Shown here piece after piece: positions 24,115-32,532 of a DNA stretch of 36,999 bases. The position numbers were made by a program, and so were the translations under genes. Under the pieces are notes generated by a model, which was not told where the DNA came from, did not search any database, and worked only from the letters and a program-made list of their open reading frames with translations. Position 1 is the stretch's first letter, and every line of letters begins with the position of its first letter. Origin of the DNA: Ruminococcus_G sp050944415 (GTDB taxonomy: Bacteria > Bacillota > Clostridia > Lachnospirales > Lachnospiraceae); contig JBMNRA010000026.1 of NCBI GenBank assembly GCA_050944415.1, positions 1-36,999 on the forward strand, in the 5' to 3' direction.

Positions 24115-24906
24115 TCAGATCATTGTCTGTCCACCGCTGATATTAACAGCCTGTCCTGTCATATAGTCTGTATAGTCGGATGCCAGAATCACTGCGATAT
24201 CCGCAACATCTTCCGGTGTCACCCACCTTCCCAGAGGAATGGCAGACTGCCATTCTTTCAATGATTCTTCCGGATCTATTCCATCGATTTCATAAACTGC
24301 CTGAGCCTCCCGCAGTGTCATTTCACTCATAACGGAACCGGGACAGAAACAGTTCACGCGAATTCCTGTATCTTTCAGTTCCATGGCCAGCGCTCTGGTA
24401 AATCCAATTACTGCTGCCTTTGTAGCACAGTAATGCACCTGCTTGGGAATAGCTCCCTTTCCCGCCTGAGACGCCGTATTAATAATTCTCCCTTTCCCCT
24501 GCTTTTTCATCTGTGGAATCACAGCCTGTGAACAGAGAAAAACGCCTTTGCAGTTGACTGCAAAAATATTATCCCACCATTTTTCCGGCATGGTTTCAAT
24601 TTCACTGACGGTACAGATACCTGCGTTGTTGTATAACAGATCAATTCTGCCGTACAGTTCCACCGCCCGGTTCACCATATCTTCCACGTCTCTGGCATCC
24701 GTAACATTAACTTTAACAGCCTCTGCCCGGCCGCCGTTTTCACGGATGATTTTTACCGTTTCTTCCGCATTATTCTCATTCATATCTGCCGCCAGAACAG
24801 AGGCGCCATGCTCTGCCAGAGCTATACAGATTGCCCGGCCGATGCCGGCTCCACCGCCTGTTACAATTGCAGTCTGTCCCTCCAGTGACATTCTATCTTT
24901 CTTCAT
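24115..24906 (-). CDS. Short-chain dehydrogenase/reductase
   Basis: The 263-residue product is a classical SDR: cofactor motif TGGGAGIGRA, NNAG, catalytic Ser in NTASQAG, YCATK with the catalytic Tyr and Lys, and VNCFCPGSV. The Asp after the second strand (AADMNENN) favours NAD(H). It probably oxidises or reduces a hydroxyl/keto group of a pathway sugar or polyol. A GGAG precedes the ATG. It follows the aminotransferase by 92 bases, the largest gap in the operon, which contains a perfect hairpin. Confidence 0.92.
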   Translation of the reverse strand: MKKDRMSLEGQTAIVTGGGAGIGRAICIALAEHGASVLAADMNENNAEETVKIIRENGGRAEAVKVNVTDARDVEDMVNRAVELYGRIDLLYNNAGICTVSEIETMPEKWWDNIFAVNCKGVFLCSQAVIPQMKKQGKGRIINTASQAGKGAIPKQVHYCATKAAVIGFTRALAMELKDTGIRVNCFCPGSVMSEMTLREAQAVYEIDGIDPEESLKEWQSAIPLGRWVTPEDVADIAVILASDYTDYMTGQAVNISGGQTMI

Positions 24907-24932
24907 AAAATATACTCCATTTCCTGTTTTCT

Positions 24933-24958
24933 CCTGGCTGGTCTTCCTACCAGCCAGG
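24933..24958 (-). other. Perfect intercistronic hairpin
   Basis: CCTGGCTGGT at 24933-24942 pairs fully with 24949-24958 around a 6-base loop, between the aminotransferase and SDR genes. There is no T run on the minus strand, so it is more likely an mRNA-processing or stability element, or a leaky terminator, than a full stop. Confidence 0.6.
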
Positions 24959-24998
24959 GCATCTGAACAAAAGTTAACAATCAGGAGATATTGATTGC

Positions 24999-26441
24999 CT
25001 ATGCATATAATGAAAATACTTTATCGTAAATTTTCAGGGCATCATCCAGAATATCCAGTGAACAGTAATTCAGGAAGGTTTTATTTCCTCCGGCCGTAAG
25101 AATTCCATTGGCGGCCAGTGCCATGGCAAAATCTGTCATTCTTGCCGATGCGAACTGACGCTTCTCTGCCTGTTCTTCTTTTGAATATTCCGGGAACGTG
25201 GCCACATGCTTCATGCCTGTCAAATCAATCTGCAGCACAGAACCAGTGCTTGCCAGTACCGCCGGTATCTCATATTTATTTGCCAGATCTGTCAGTTTCC
25301 GAGTAAATTCCAGACCGGCCTTATTCAATTTATTTGGGATATCTTCTTTTTGAAGTTTACATAATGTTGTATATCCTGCACAACATGAAATCGGATTGGC
25401 CGTCAACGTACCGCCTACTACGATTTTATTGCCCGCAATATGGGCCACACCTGCCGTCAGCACACTCATGATATCCTCACGTCCGCCGAACCCTCCTGCA
25501 GACGCAAAGCCGCCCGCAATAATTTTTCCAAATACGGTAATATCGGCCCGGGTGTCAAAATATTCCTGAGCTCCGCCAAGAGCCAGACGAAATGCCGTTA
25601 CCACTTCATCATAAATTAGAATAACGTCATACTTATCGCACAATTCCCTGACGCCTTTGTGGTATTCCCTTGTAGTGGGAAGCACACCGGAATCCTGTCC
25701 CATTGCTTCCATGATAAAGCAGGCAGTTCCGCCATTTTTCTCATTTTCTTTAAAACGATCCTCCAGCGCGTTCAAATCATTTACCATGACAGCGGAAATA
25801 TTACTATAGCATTCGTCCGGAATACCGGCGGAGAAGGAAGTTTTGGAATCGCAGTACCTGATATCATAAATTAACTGATCAGAAATTCCGTGATAGCAGC
25901 CTTTCAGTTTTACAATATTTTTCTTTCCTGAAAAGGCTCTTGCCGCACGGATGGCTGCCATGCAGGCTTCTGAACCGGAACCCATCATACGGAATTTTTC
26001 CACTGACGGAAAGAATTCTTTTACTTTCTGCGCCAGCTTATATTCGTATTCATGAAAAAGTCCTGTCAGATATCCTGTTGTGTTCAGCGTATTCAACACT
26101 GCTTCCCGCACATCCGGATCATTGTTTCCAAGAATGGAAGGACCGCCTGCTCCAATAAAATCAATATATTTGTTTCCGTCAATATCGTAAAGGTAAGCGC
26201 CTTCTCCTTTTACACAATTCAGCGCAAAGGGATAATTATTGGCCAGATTATGCTGGACGCCTCCCGGTATGGCGCTTTTTGCCTCCTCAATCGTCTTTTT
26301 GGAAGTGGCGCAGTTAGCCTCGAACCAGTCCAGGCATTCTTTTTCCGCCTCAGGTCTTAACCGTTTTGTGTTTTCCAGCACATATTTTGCCCTCGCATGC
26401 ACCGCGTCATAATCAAATCCATCCAAATATTCCATCTTCAT
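24999..26441 (-). CDS. Class III PLP aminotransferase, glutamate-1-semialdehyde aminomutase-like
   Basis: The 480-residue product has HemL-type features: an IPGGVQHNLA motif near residue 58, MGSGSEACMAAIRAAR for phosphate/PLP contacts, YDEVVTAFR with the PLP-contacting D278, and the Schiff-base Lys K306 in FGKIIAGG. The family moves or removes amino groups on small amino-aldehydes or amino acids. No haem genes are nearby, so a role in haem synthesis is unlikely. In the operon it could transaminate a sugar-derived keto or aldehyde intermediate, with glutamate dehydrogenase next door supplying or recycling glutamate. AAAGGAG precedes the ATG; it lies 12 bases after the kinase gene. Confidence 0.88.
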   Translation of the reverse strand: MKMEYLDGFDYDAVHARAKYVLENTKRLRPEAEKECLDWFEANCATSKKTIEEAKSAIPGGVQHNLANNYPFALNCVKGEGAYLYDIDGNKYIDFIGAGGPSILGNNDPDVREAVLNTLNTTGYLTGLFHEYEYKLAQKVKEFFPSVEKFRMMGSGSEACMAAIRAARAFSGKKNIVKLKGCYHGISDQLIYDIRYCDSKTSFSAGIPDECYSNISAVMVNDLNALEDRFKENEKNGGTACFIMEAMGQDSGVLPTTREYHKGVRELCDKYDVILIYDEVVTAFRLALGGAQEYFDTRADITVFGKIIAGGFASAGGFGGREDIMSVLTAGVAHIAGNKIVVGGTLTANPISCCAGYTTLCKLQKEDIPNKLNKAGLEFTRKLTDLANKYEIPAVLASTGSVLQIDLTGMKHVATFPEYSKEEQAEKRQFASARMTDFAMALAANGILTAGGNKTFLNYCSLDILDDALKIYDKVFSLYA

Positions 26442-26453
26442 AATTTTTCTCCT

Positions 26454-27935
26454 TTACTGATTCAATTTTTTATACATTGCTTCCAGGCTCTCGTAAGATT
26501 CCCTGTAAAACTGATACATCCGGTCGTGTTTTTCCCGATACGTAGGGCGTGGATAACGGGTTTTTCCACACTTTACAATCCGATCCAGAATGGTAAAGTC
26601 TTTTTTGTTATCAAGGCCAAGATCGATGCAGGTCTGCAGGCCAAGATTTCCTGCAAATCTGGGGTTTTCCAGCGGCGTAAAGGGGGTGTCAAGAACATCT
26701 GCCAGCATCTGAACCAGCTCACTGCTTCCCATTCCCCCTCCGATCCCTCTCAGAAAATTGGGACGCCATTCATTCTTTTCCTGATGGATTTCTTTCATCC
26801 ACCGCAGATTAAAGCAGATTCCCTGCATTACAGCCAAAGCAATGTGACGTCTTTTCGTGCTCCTGGTCAGATTCAGCAATGAGGCTCGCACTGTCGTATT
26901 GGATATGGGAGCAGAAGCTCCAGCCAGAAAGGGAAGAAACAGCACTTTTTCCTGTTCTTCTGACAGCGCCTGATTTACCTCTTCCTCAAGAATCAGATAA
27001 ACATCCTTTCCGTCAGCCAGTTCTCTGTCATAGAAATTCCGGATAAGAAACTCAATGCAACTGCCACCGGAATCGGTATCATAAAAATGATATCTGAGTC
27101 CCGGAACCGGTGAAGGCATTCTTCCCGGAACTCCGTCCCCTTCTGTAGCTGCGGAAGCCAGCCAGGCGCTGGTTCCTATGTAAATATGGGCATCGCCCGG
27201 TCTGATGCACCCTGTTCCCAGCATGGCGGCCGCATGATCCGAACATCCGCCAAACAGCGGAATTCCCTCTTTTAATTTCAGCTGTACTGCCGCTTCTTTC
27301 GTTAAAGTACCGATCTGATCTGTGGAGGATGCGATTCTCTCCGGCACTAGTCTTCTGGGGAATCCTGACAGCTGAAACATCTTTTCATCCCAGCAGCGGT
27401 TTTCGATATCCACCAAACCTGTAGCTCTGGATCCTGTAAATTCATAGGCCCATTCCCCCGTCATACGGTGAAACAACCATCCGGATACATCCAGCATACA
27501 GGCAGATTTTTCAATAATCTCCGGACGGTTTTCCATAAACCAGACCAGTTTTGCCAGCACATTTTTTCCACCGTAAACCTTTTTTCCAAGTTTCCGGTTC
27601 AGCTCTTCTGCCTGCTTTTCCGCCCTGCCGTCCATCCACATCACACAGTCTGTCAGAGGATTCCCCTCCCGATCCACAAATATAATGGTGGTAGCTGTCT
27701 GTGCCATGGCAATCCCCAAAATATCCTCTGCCCGCACATTCGTTTTTTCCAGAAGCCTATGAGTAGCGCAGCACATGGCCTGCCAATGTTCCAGCGGCTT
27801 CTGCTCTGCCTGTCCAAACTGTGGAAAATAAGTCTCGTATGGCACATTTTCTATTCCGCACAAGCTGTAATTCTGATCCGACAGCGCGGCCTTCACACTG
27901 CCCGATCCAAAATCATAGGTCAGATGGTATTTCAT
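26454..27935 (-). CDS. FGGY-family carbohydrate kinase
   Basis: The 493-residue product has the FGGY two-domain pattern: N-terminal YDFGSGSVKAAL for ATP binding, VMWMDGRAEKQAE, a catalytic Asp in FGGCSDHAAAMLGTG, IGTSAW, and the C-terminal IGGGMGSSELVQMLADVL. It most resembles xylulokinase-type enzymes that phosphorylate ketoses or polyols with ATP. In the operon it follows the zinc alcohol dehydrogenase by 17 bases. Together with the class II aldolase it suggests a route of oxidation to a ketose, phosphorylation and aldol cleavage. The exact substrate cannot be deduced. Confidence 0.92.
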   Translation of the reverse strand: MKYHLTYDFGSGSVKAALSDQNYSLCGIENVPYETYFPQFGQAEQKPLEHWQAMCCATHRLLEKTNVRAEDILGIAMAQTATTIIFVDREGNPLTDCVMWMDGRAEKQAEELNRKLGKKVYGGKNVLAKLVWFMENRPEIIEKSACMLDVSGWLFHRMTGEWAYEFTGSRATGLVDIENRCWDEKMFQLSGFPRRLVPERIASSTDQIGTLTKEAAVQLKLKEGIPLFGGCSDHAAAMLGTGCIRPGDAHIYIGTSAWLASAATEGDGVPGRMPSPVPGLRYHFYDTDSGGSCIEFLIRNFYDRELADGKDVYLILEEEVNQALSEEQEKVLFLPFLAGASAPISNTTVRASLLNLTRSTKRRHIALAVMQGICFNLRWMKEIHQEKNEWRPNFLRGIGGGMGSSELVQMLADVLDTPFTPLENPRFAGNLGLQTCIDLGLDNKKDFTILDRIVKCGKTRYPRPTYREKHDRMYQFYRESYESLEAMYKKLNQ

Positions 27936-27952
27936 GGCTCTCTTACCTTTCT

Positions 27953-28981
27953 TTAAATCTCAATTACGACTTTTCCAGCCGTTCCCTGTACCATAAGATC
28001 AATGCCATCCAGCAGCTGTTCCAGAGGTAGCCGGTGTGTTACCAGTTTATCGATGGGGATTCTCTTTTCCTCTATGATTTTAACTGCCAGCGGGAATGTT
28101 CCTTTTGTAATATAGGTTCCCCGGATCGTCAGTTCTTTTTCTGTGATCGGGTACTGAGGGATAGTCACCTGGGCTGTCTGGTTCGTACCAAATACCACAA
28201 TCTGACCGCCCTTTGCGGCAATGGGTATGGCCGCAGCCAGCATAACTCCTACCGCATCCACTACGATATCCGCGCCATCCGGAGCATATCTCCGCAGTTC
28301 CGTTTCCAGATCCGCTTCCTTCGGATTAATTGTCACATCAATTCCCAGAGACAGAGCCAGATCTCTTCTGTACTGCGTGGGTTCCGAAACGGTTACGTGA
28401 GCTCCTGCCGCTTTATAAAGCATAGCAAAAATTAAACCGATGGGGCCGCCACCCAGAACAACCACTTCCGCTCCGGGAAATGCTTTTACTGTGGTCACGC
28501 CGTTCAGTACACAGGCCAGCGGCTCCGCAAGCGCCGCGACGTAAGACGGCACTTCAGAATCAATAACGTATACCATACGTTCTTCAATACAGAGATATTC
28601 TGCCATGGCTCCGTCAATGCGGTCTCCAATATGCCGGAAATTCTCACACAGATTAATATGACCTGTCCGGCAGGGTTTACATTTTCCACACCAGATATTA
28701 GGGTGAACCACTACTTTGTCTCCCACTTTACAGTTTGTAACATTTTCTCCCACTGCTTCCACGATTCCGCAGCCTTCATGGCCTACCACTATTCCATCCA
28801 CAAAATCAAAAGCAGGCGGATCAGCCAGAGCCCGTACATCCGTTCCGCAGATGGCTACCGCTTCCATACGGATCAATACATCATCCGGTGTTTTGATCTG
28901 CGGCTTCGGTATCTGAACAACGGGACACCTGTCTTTCCCTGTGCCATTTTTATTGAACTTCGTTCCTCTCATCATTTCCAT
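27953..28981 (-). CDS. Zinc-dependent medium-chain alcohol/polyol dehydrogenase
   Basis: The 342-residue product is an MDR dehydrogenase of the threonine/sorbitol dehydrogenase type. Catalytic-zinc ligands are visible as C45 (AICGTD) and H68/E69 (VVGHEG); structural zinc ligands are C98, C101, C104 and C112. The Rossmann motif is VVVLGGGPIGL. It oxidises a secondary alcohol of a polyol or amino alcohol with NAD(P). The ribosome site GGAGG overlaps the stop of the aldolase gene (4 bases between the two genes), so translation is coupled. The product feeding the FGGY kinase would be a ketose. Confidence 0.93.
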   Translation of the reverse strand: MEMMRGTKFNKNGTGKDRCPVVQIPKPQIKTPDDVLIRMEAVAICGTDVRALADPPAFDFVDGIVVGHEGCGIVEAVGENVTNCKVGDKVVVHPNIWCGKCKPCRTGHINLCENFRHIGDRIDGAMAEYLCIEERMVYVIDSEVPSYVAALAEPLACVLNGVTTVKAFPGAEVVVLGGGPIGLIFAMLYKAAGAHVTVSEPTQYRRDLALSLGIDVTINPKEADLETELRRYAPDGADIVVDAVGVMLAAAIPIAAKGGQIVVFGTNQTAQVTIPQYPITEKELTIRGTYITKGTFPLAVKIIEEKRIPIDKLVTHRLPLEQLLDGIDLMVQGTAGKVVIEI

Positions 28982-28985
28982 ACCA

Positions 28986-29852
28986 TCAGCCTCCTACATT
29001 CCATATATCTTTGTTTCGCCCTGAAGTTCCGAACAACTGTAGCTTCTTTTTTGCCACTTCTTTTACTTTCTCTCTGGCATATGCGGAGCAAATGCGCGGT
29101 TCTTTCTCTCCCTGGTTAAACATTTCTTTCATGGCGCCTGACCAGGCATATTTCAGTTCCGTGCCTACGTTAATCTTGCTGATTCCGCATTCTATGGCTT
29201 TCCGAATCATCTCATCGGGGGTTCCGGACCCTCCGTGCAGTACCAACGGCACATCCACTGCGTTTCTGATTTCCTTTATCCGTTCAAAATTAATTTTCGG
29301 CGGTTTTTTGTATACTCCATGAGCGGTTCCCACAGCCGGAGCCAGGGAATCCACACTCGTTTCTTCCACCATGCGTACACAGTCTTCTACCCGTGCTGTC
29401 TCATCTCCGTCATTCTGTTCATCATCCACACCCACTCTGAAAATACGTCCCAGTTCTGCTTCTGTATATACGCCCACAGCCTTGGCTACCTGCACTACAG
29501 ATCTGGTCAGCGCGATATTTTCTTCCAGCGGCTGTGCCGATCCGTCCACCATAACAGATGTATAATTATTTTTTATACATCGCATGATCAAACTGTAGTC
29601 CGTGGCATGGTCCAGATGAAGGTAAGCGTATGTTTTGCTGGCAACAAGTGCCTCCAAGCTTGCCTTTGCCAGAACTTCATGATGGAGAAAAGGAACATAA
29701 GCGCTGTAAGGCTGTACAATAACCGGTGCATTTTCCTCTTCTGCAGCTTCCAGCACCGCAAACAGTACATCCAGATTGTAATAATTGAACGCCGGAACTG
29801 CATATCCCTTTTTCTGCGCGTCATTCATAATTATTTTCGGCGACACTATCAT
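28986..29852 (-). CDS. Class II (zinc) fructose/tagatose-bisphosphate-type aldolase
   Basis: The 288-residue product matches class II aldolases of the FbaA/GatY/IolJ group: LHLDHATD with catalytic D81 and zinc His82, zinc His178 in VGTAHG, zinc His206 in LVLHGGSG, phosphate-binding GGSG, and INVGTEL with the conserved Asn/Thr. It cleaves a ketose phosphate to dihydroxyacetone phosphate and an aldehyde, which the operon's aldehyde dehydrogenase could oxidise. The start overlaps the stop of the mutase-like gene by 4 bases (ATGA), and AAGGAGG lies in the end of that gene. The sugar configuration is not determined. Confidence 0.92.
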   Translation of the reverse strand: MIVSPKIIMNDAQKKGYAVPAFNYYNLDVLFAVLEAAEEENAPVIVQPYSAYVPFLHHEVLAKASLEALVASKTYAYLHLDHATDYSLIMRCIKNNYTSVMVDGSAQPLEENIALTRSVVQVAKAVGVYTEAELGRIFRVGVDDEQNDGDETARVEDCVRMVEETSVDSLAPAVGTAHGVYKKPPKINFERIKEIRNAVDVPLVLHGGSGTPDEMIRKAIECGISKINVGTELKYAWSGAMKEMFNQGEKEPRICSAYAREKVKEVAKKKLQLFGTSGRNKDIWNVGG

Positions 29853-31621
29853 AATGAATCCTCCTTCTTTTCGTGCCCGGCTATCAGTCTGACAGTGGTA
29901 CGAATATCATTATCTGCCTGTATTCCCATATCACAGAGCATATCTCCCACTTCTGTAGGCTCCGAATCTCCCGGCAGAATTGTGTTTAACTTACCGCCCA
30001 TAAAAATAACGTACTCATTATTTCGTTCCCGGGCCAGCTCCAGCAGCTGTTTTCCATAATCCAGCGCCTGTCCGTTATGGCAGCTCACACCCACATAAGG
30101 CGTTCCATCCTCATCTGCCGCATCCAGTACATCAACCGCGTCCATATCCACACCTATATTTACGGTACTGGCTCCCATGGCCCGCAGTACACCGTCTATC
30201 AGCTGGAGTCCATAGGCATGTGCGTCTCCCGACGCGACAACAATCTTCTTCCCTTTCAGGCTTCCCAGAAATCCTTTCCGCGTCAGATCATCTATGATTT
30301 CATCCCGCATTTCATTGACCTGACGTCCCAGCACTGTAGGATAAAAGGGAATTACTTCCTCATTCTGTCCGTCAACAGTGGAAGAATGAAACGCCTTTTC
30401 CAGCTTCTGAGGCGCGAATTTCTTCAGCATTAATAGCATTTCCAGGGGATCTTCCGTATCGATTCCCGCTTCTTTAAAAGCGTCCATGGCATTTTTAAAA
30501 TACCGCTTCGCTTCCTTTACCATGACGTCTTTCATTTCTATTATGGGATCCCAGTTAATCAGATCCATCCATTCTTCCGCTTTTTCTTCCACCCGTTTTC
30601 CGCAACAGTAGATATTCAATAGCTCCTGAAGGGTAGGTACCGCAATTTTTTCCGTAATAGATACCGGATTAATTCCCAGAGACATATGAAATTTTTTCTC
30701 CGCACAAATCTCCAGCAGCATCTCCTGTGCAGCAAATCCATAATTTCCGTCAATGTCATGATCCCACTGCATATTGGTAGAACCGTTTATATAAGTAAGT
30801 ACCGGCTGTTCTTCCGTTCCCATCAGCTCATGCAGAGCCAGCGCCACGGCAATTCGGGTGTGACCCTCACTCAAAAGTCCTCCGAATGAAATAACGTAAC
30901 GGGCGCCGCACAGTTTCGTGCAGATGTAATGTTCAATCAGCGCATACCCTACATAAGAAGCGCAGTCCATAAAATATCCCGGAAAACTGTCATCCAGATA
31001 AGTTTCAACCGCAAACATATCGTCACGTTTGCTGGCCATAATGCCCAGAGAAGTCACCATATCAGAATATCTCTTTACATCATCGGTAAATCCCGGATAG
31101 TCCCACAAAAACTGTCCGAAAGAACCTACCCTTACAGCTCCGGCTTTCAATGCGTTTACCGTTGTCTCTATTGAATTGGGACAAACCAGATGATGGTCAT
31201 TCAAGCTGATATCTATCGGCGCCGCGTTGCGAAGAGCCATCCAGTCATCCAGACCATTCAGCATAAAGCTGGTCGTCTTCGGTGCGTTCTCTCTGTATTC
31301 CCCCGGCAATGCCACATTGCCGCTGGGAATATGTAACATAGATCCTAACTGAAACCCTGTACGTTCCTGAAATTCATATATTTTTTTTACGGCCTCCACT
31401 TCATCATCCAAGGTTGCCAGTCCCATCAGAAGGCACCAGTAGATCTTTCCCTCCCTCTGACATGCCTTCTTAAATTCCATGTGGTTTTTATACCCTTTGT
31501 ACCAGGTCAGCGGAGCCTCAAAACTGCTGCCTATTTCTTTTCCTTTTTCCACCAGTCTGCGGCCGTCTTCATGGGCTGCCGGTTTCAGTCTCCGAATGTA
31601 TTCAATTGTCGCAGCATTCAT
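29849..31621 (-). CDS. Single-chain cobalamin-dependent mutase-like protein (glutamate-mutase-type barrel plus B12 domain)
   Basis: The C-terminal part, from about residue 455, is a clear cobalamin-binding domain: DAHAYG at 466-471 with the axial His468, exactly 41 residues to S513 in SCHNG, then 28 to GG at 542-543. This is the DxHxxG-x41-SxxxG-x26-28-GG pattern of base-off/His-on B12 proteins, and AMGASTVNIGV closely parallels glutamate mutase GlmS. The first 400 residues look like a GlmE-type TIM barrel (FMDCASYVGYALIEHYICTK, ISFGGLLSEGHTRIAVAL, TYINGSTNMQWD). Normally these are two subunits; here they are fused. A carbon-skeleton or similar radical rearrangement is inferred; the substrate is unknown. 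GAGGGAG serves the ATG at 31621, better than 31645, which overlaps the upstream gene. Confidence 0.78.
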   Translation of the reverse strand: MNAATIEYIRRLKPAAHEDGRRLVEKGKEIGSSFEAPLTWYKGYKNHMEFKKACQREGKIYWCLLMGLATLDDEVEAVKKIYEFQERTGFQLGSMLHIPSGNVALPGEYRENAPKTTSFMLNGLDDWMALRNAAPIDISLNDHHLVCPNSIETTVNALKAGAVRVGSFGQFLWDYPGFTDDVKRYSDMVTSLGIMASKRDDMFAVETYLDDSFPGYFMDCASYVGYALIEHYICTKLCGARYVISFGGLLSEGHTRIAVALALHELMGTEEQPVLTYINGSTNMQWDHDIDGNYGFAAQEMLLEICAEKKFHMSLGINPVSITEKIAVPTLQELLNIYCCGKRVEEKAEEWMDLINWDPIIEMKDVMVKEAKRYFKNAMDAFKEAGIDTEDPLEMLLMLKKFAPQKLEKAFHSSTVDGQNEEVIPFYPTVLGRQVNEMRDEIIDDLTRKGFLGSLKGKKIVVASGDAHAYGLQLIDGVLRAMGASTVNIGVDMDAVDVLDAADEDGTPYVGVSCHNGQALDYGKQLLELARERNNEYVIFMGGKLNTILPGDSEPTEVGDMLCDMGIQADNDIRTTVRLIAGHEKKEDSL

Positions 31622-31637
31622 CTTCTCTCCCTCTTTT

Positions 31638-32516
31638 TCAGTCAAAGAGACCGGTGGCTCTCAGATAAGCTACTTCACCATAAATTGCCTTTATGGCATT
31701 CTCTCTCGTAGTATGAGGTTCCAATGTACACATTCCCTCATATCCGTCATCGCTCAGTCTCCGAACCAGTCCGTCTATATTAACTACTCCGTCTTTCGCT
31801 TCACAATAATAAATCGTTCCGGATTCACAGGTCATAGCTCCGCCGAACCATCTGGTGTCCGGACAGAAGCCTCCCGGCCGGTATAACCTTCCATTCTTAA
31901 TATGTACATAAGCAATATGTTCTTTTAATAGTTCATACGCGTAAGGAAAAGCTTCACAGGAAGCGTGATAATAATTAGTCGCGTCAAAATTTGTTTTAAA
32001 GCTGGGAGAATCAAAGGCTTCCACTATCATCTTCATGTTTTCCGGCATACGGCTGGCGTCACCCGCTTCATTTTCCAGAGCCAGTATGATCCCCAGCTCC
32101 TCGGCCCGCTTTACCGCGCTGTCAAAATACCGATGAAGCCTGTCAATTTCCGGTTCCAGTCCCGGCTGAATTTTATCAGAATAGTGATTCACAACCTTTG
32201 CTCCAAAGAAAGCGGCCGCTTCCACCGTTGCCGTCAGTTCCTTGGCAAACTTTTCCGGCTCACTGGTTATCCCGGTATCCAGTCCCAGTCCTGAAGAAAG
32301 AGCACCTACTGTCAGTCCCGCTTCTTCTATCTGCTTTTTCGCTTTCTCCAGATCCTTATCGGAAAAAGCATAAAAATTAACCGGCTCCCTGTTTCCGGGC
32401 TCCAGATTGGAGCCCCACAATTCCAGATATTTTATTTTGAAATCCTTTGCCATGGGAAGAAGCACATCCAGACTTTCTCCCGGAAAGGTATTCGTATTTA
32501 ATCCCAATTTCAGCAT
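31638..32516 (-). CDS. Sugar isomerase/epimerase-like TIM-barrel protein
   Basis: The 292-residue product belongs to the xylose isomerase-like TIM-barrel superfamily. Probable metal ligands are Glu in ILALENEAG, Asp in TNFDATNYYHA, His in YVHIKNGR and Glu in CTLEPHTT. A likely role is isomerising or epimerising a sugar or sugar acid before the mutase or kinase steps. GGGAGGTG lies 7 bases before the ATG at 32516; the GTG nine bases upstream lies inside that ribosome site and is not a good start. It sits between the aldehyde dehydrogenase and mutase genes with small gaps (16 bases on each side). Confidence 0.87.
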   Translation of the reverse strand: MLKLGLNTNTFPGESLDVLLPMAKDFKIKYLELWGSNLEPGNREPVNFYAFSDKDLEKAKKQIEEAGLTVGALSSGLGLDTGITSEPEKFAKELTATVEAAAFFGAKVVNHYSDKIQPGLEPEIDRLHRYFDSAVKRAEELGIILALENEAGDASRMPENMKMIVEAFDSPSFKTNFDATNYYHASCEAFPYAYELLKEHIAYVHIKNGRLYRPGGFCPDTRWFGGAMTCESGTIYYCEAKDGVVNIDGLVRRLSDDGYEGMCTLEPHTTRENAIKAIYGEVAYLRATGLFD

Positions 32517-32532
32517 ATTTAACACCTCCCAA

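Noticed and set aside
29235..30059. 274-codon plus-strand frame
   Set aside because: Opposite the aldolase and mutase-like genes; no ribosome site or recognisable family.
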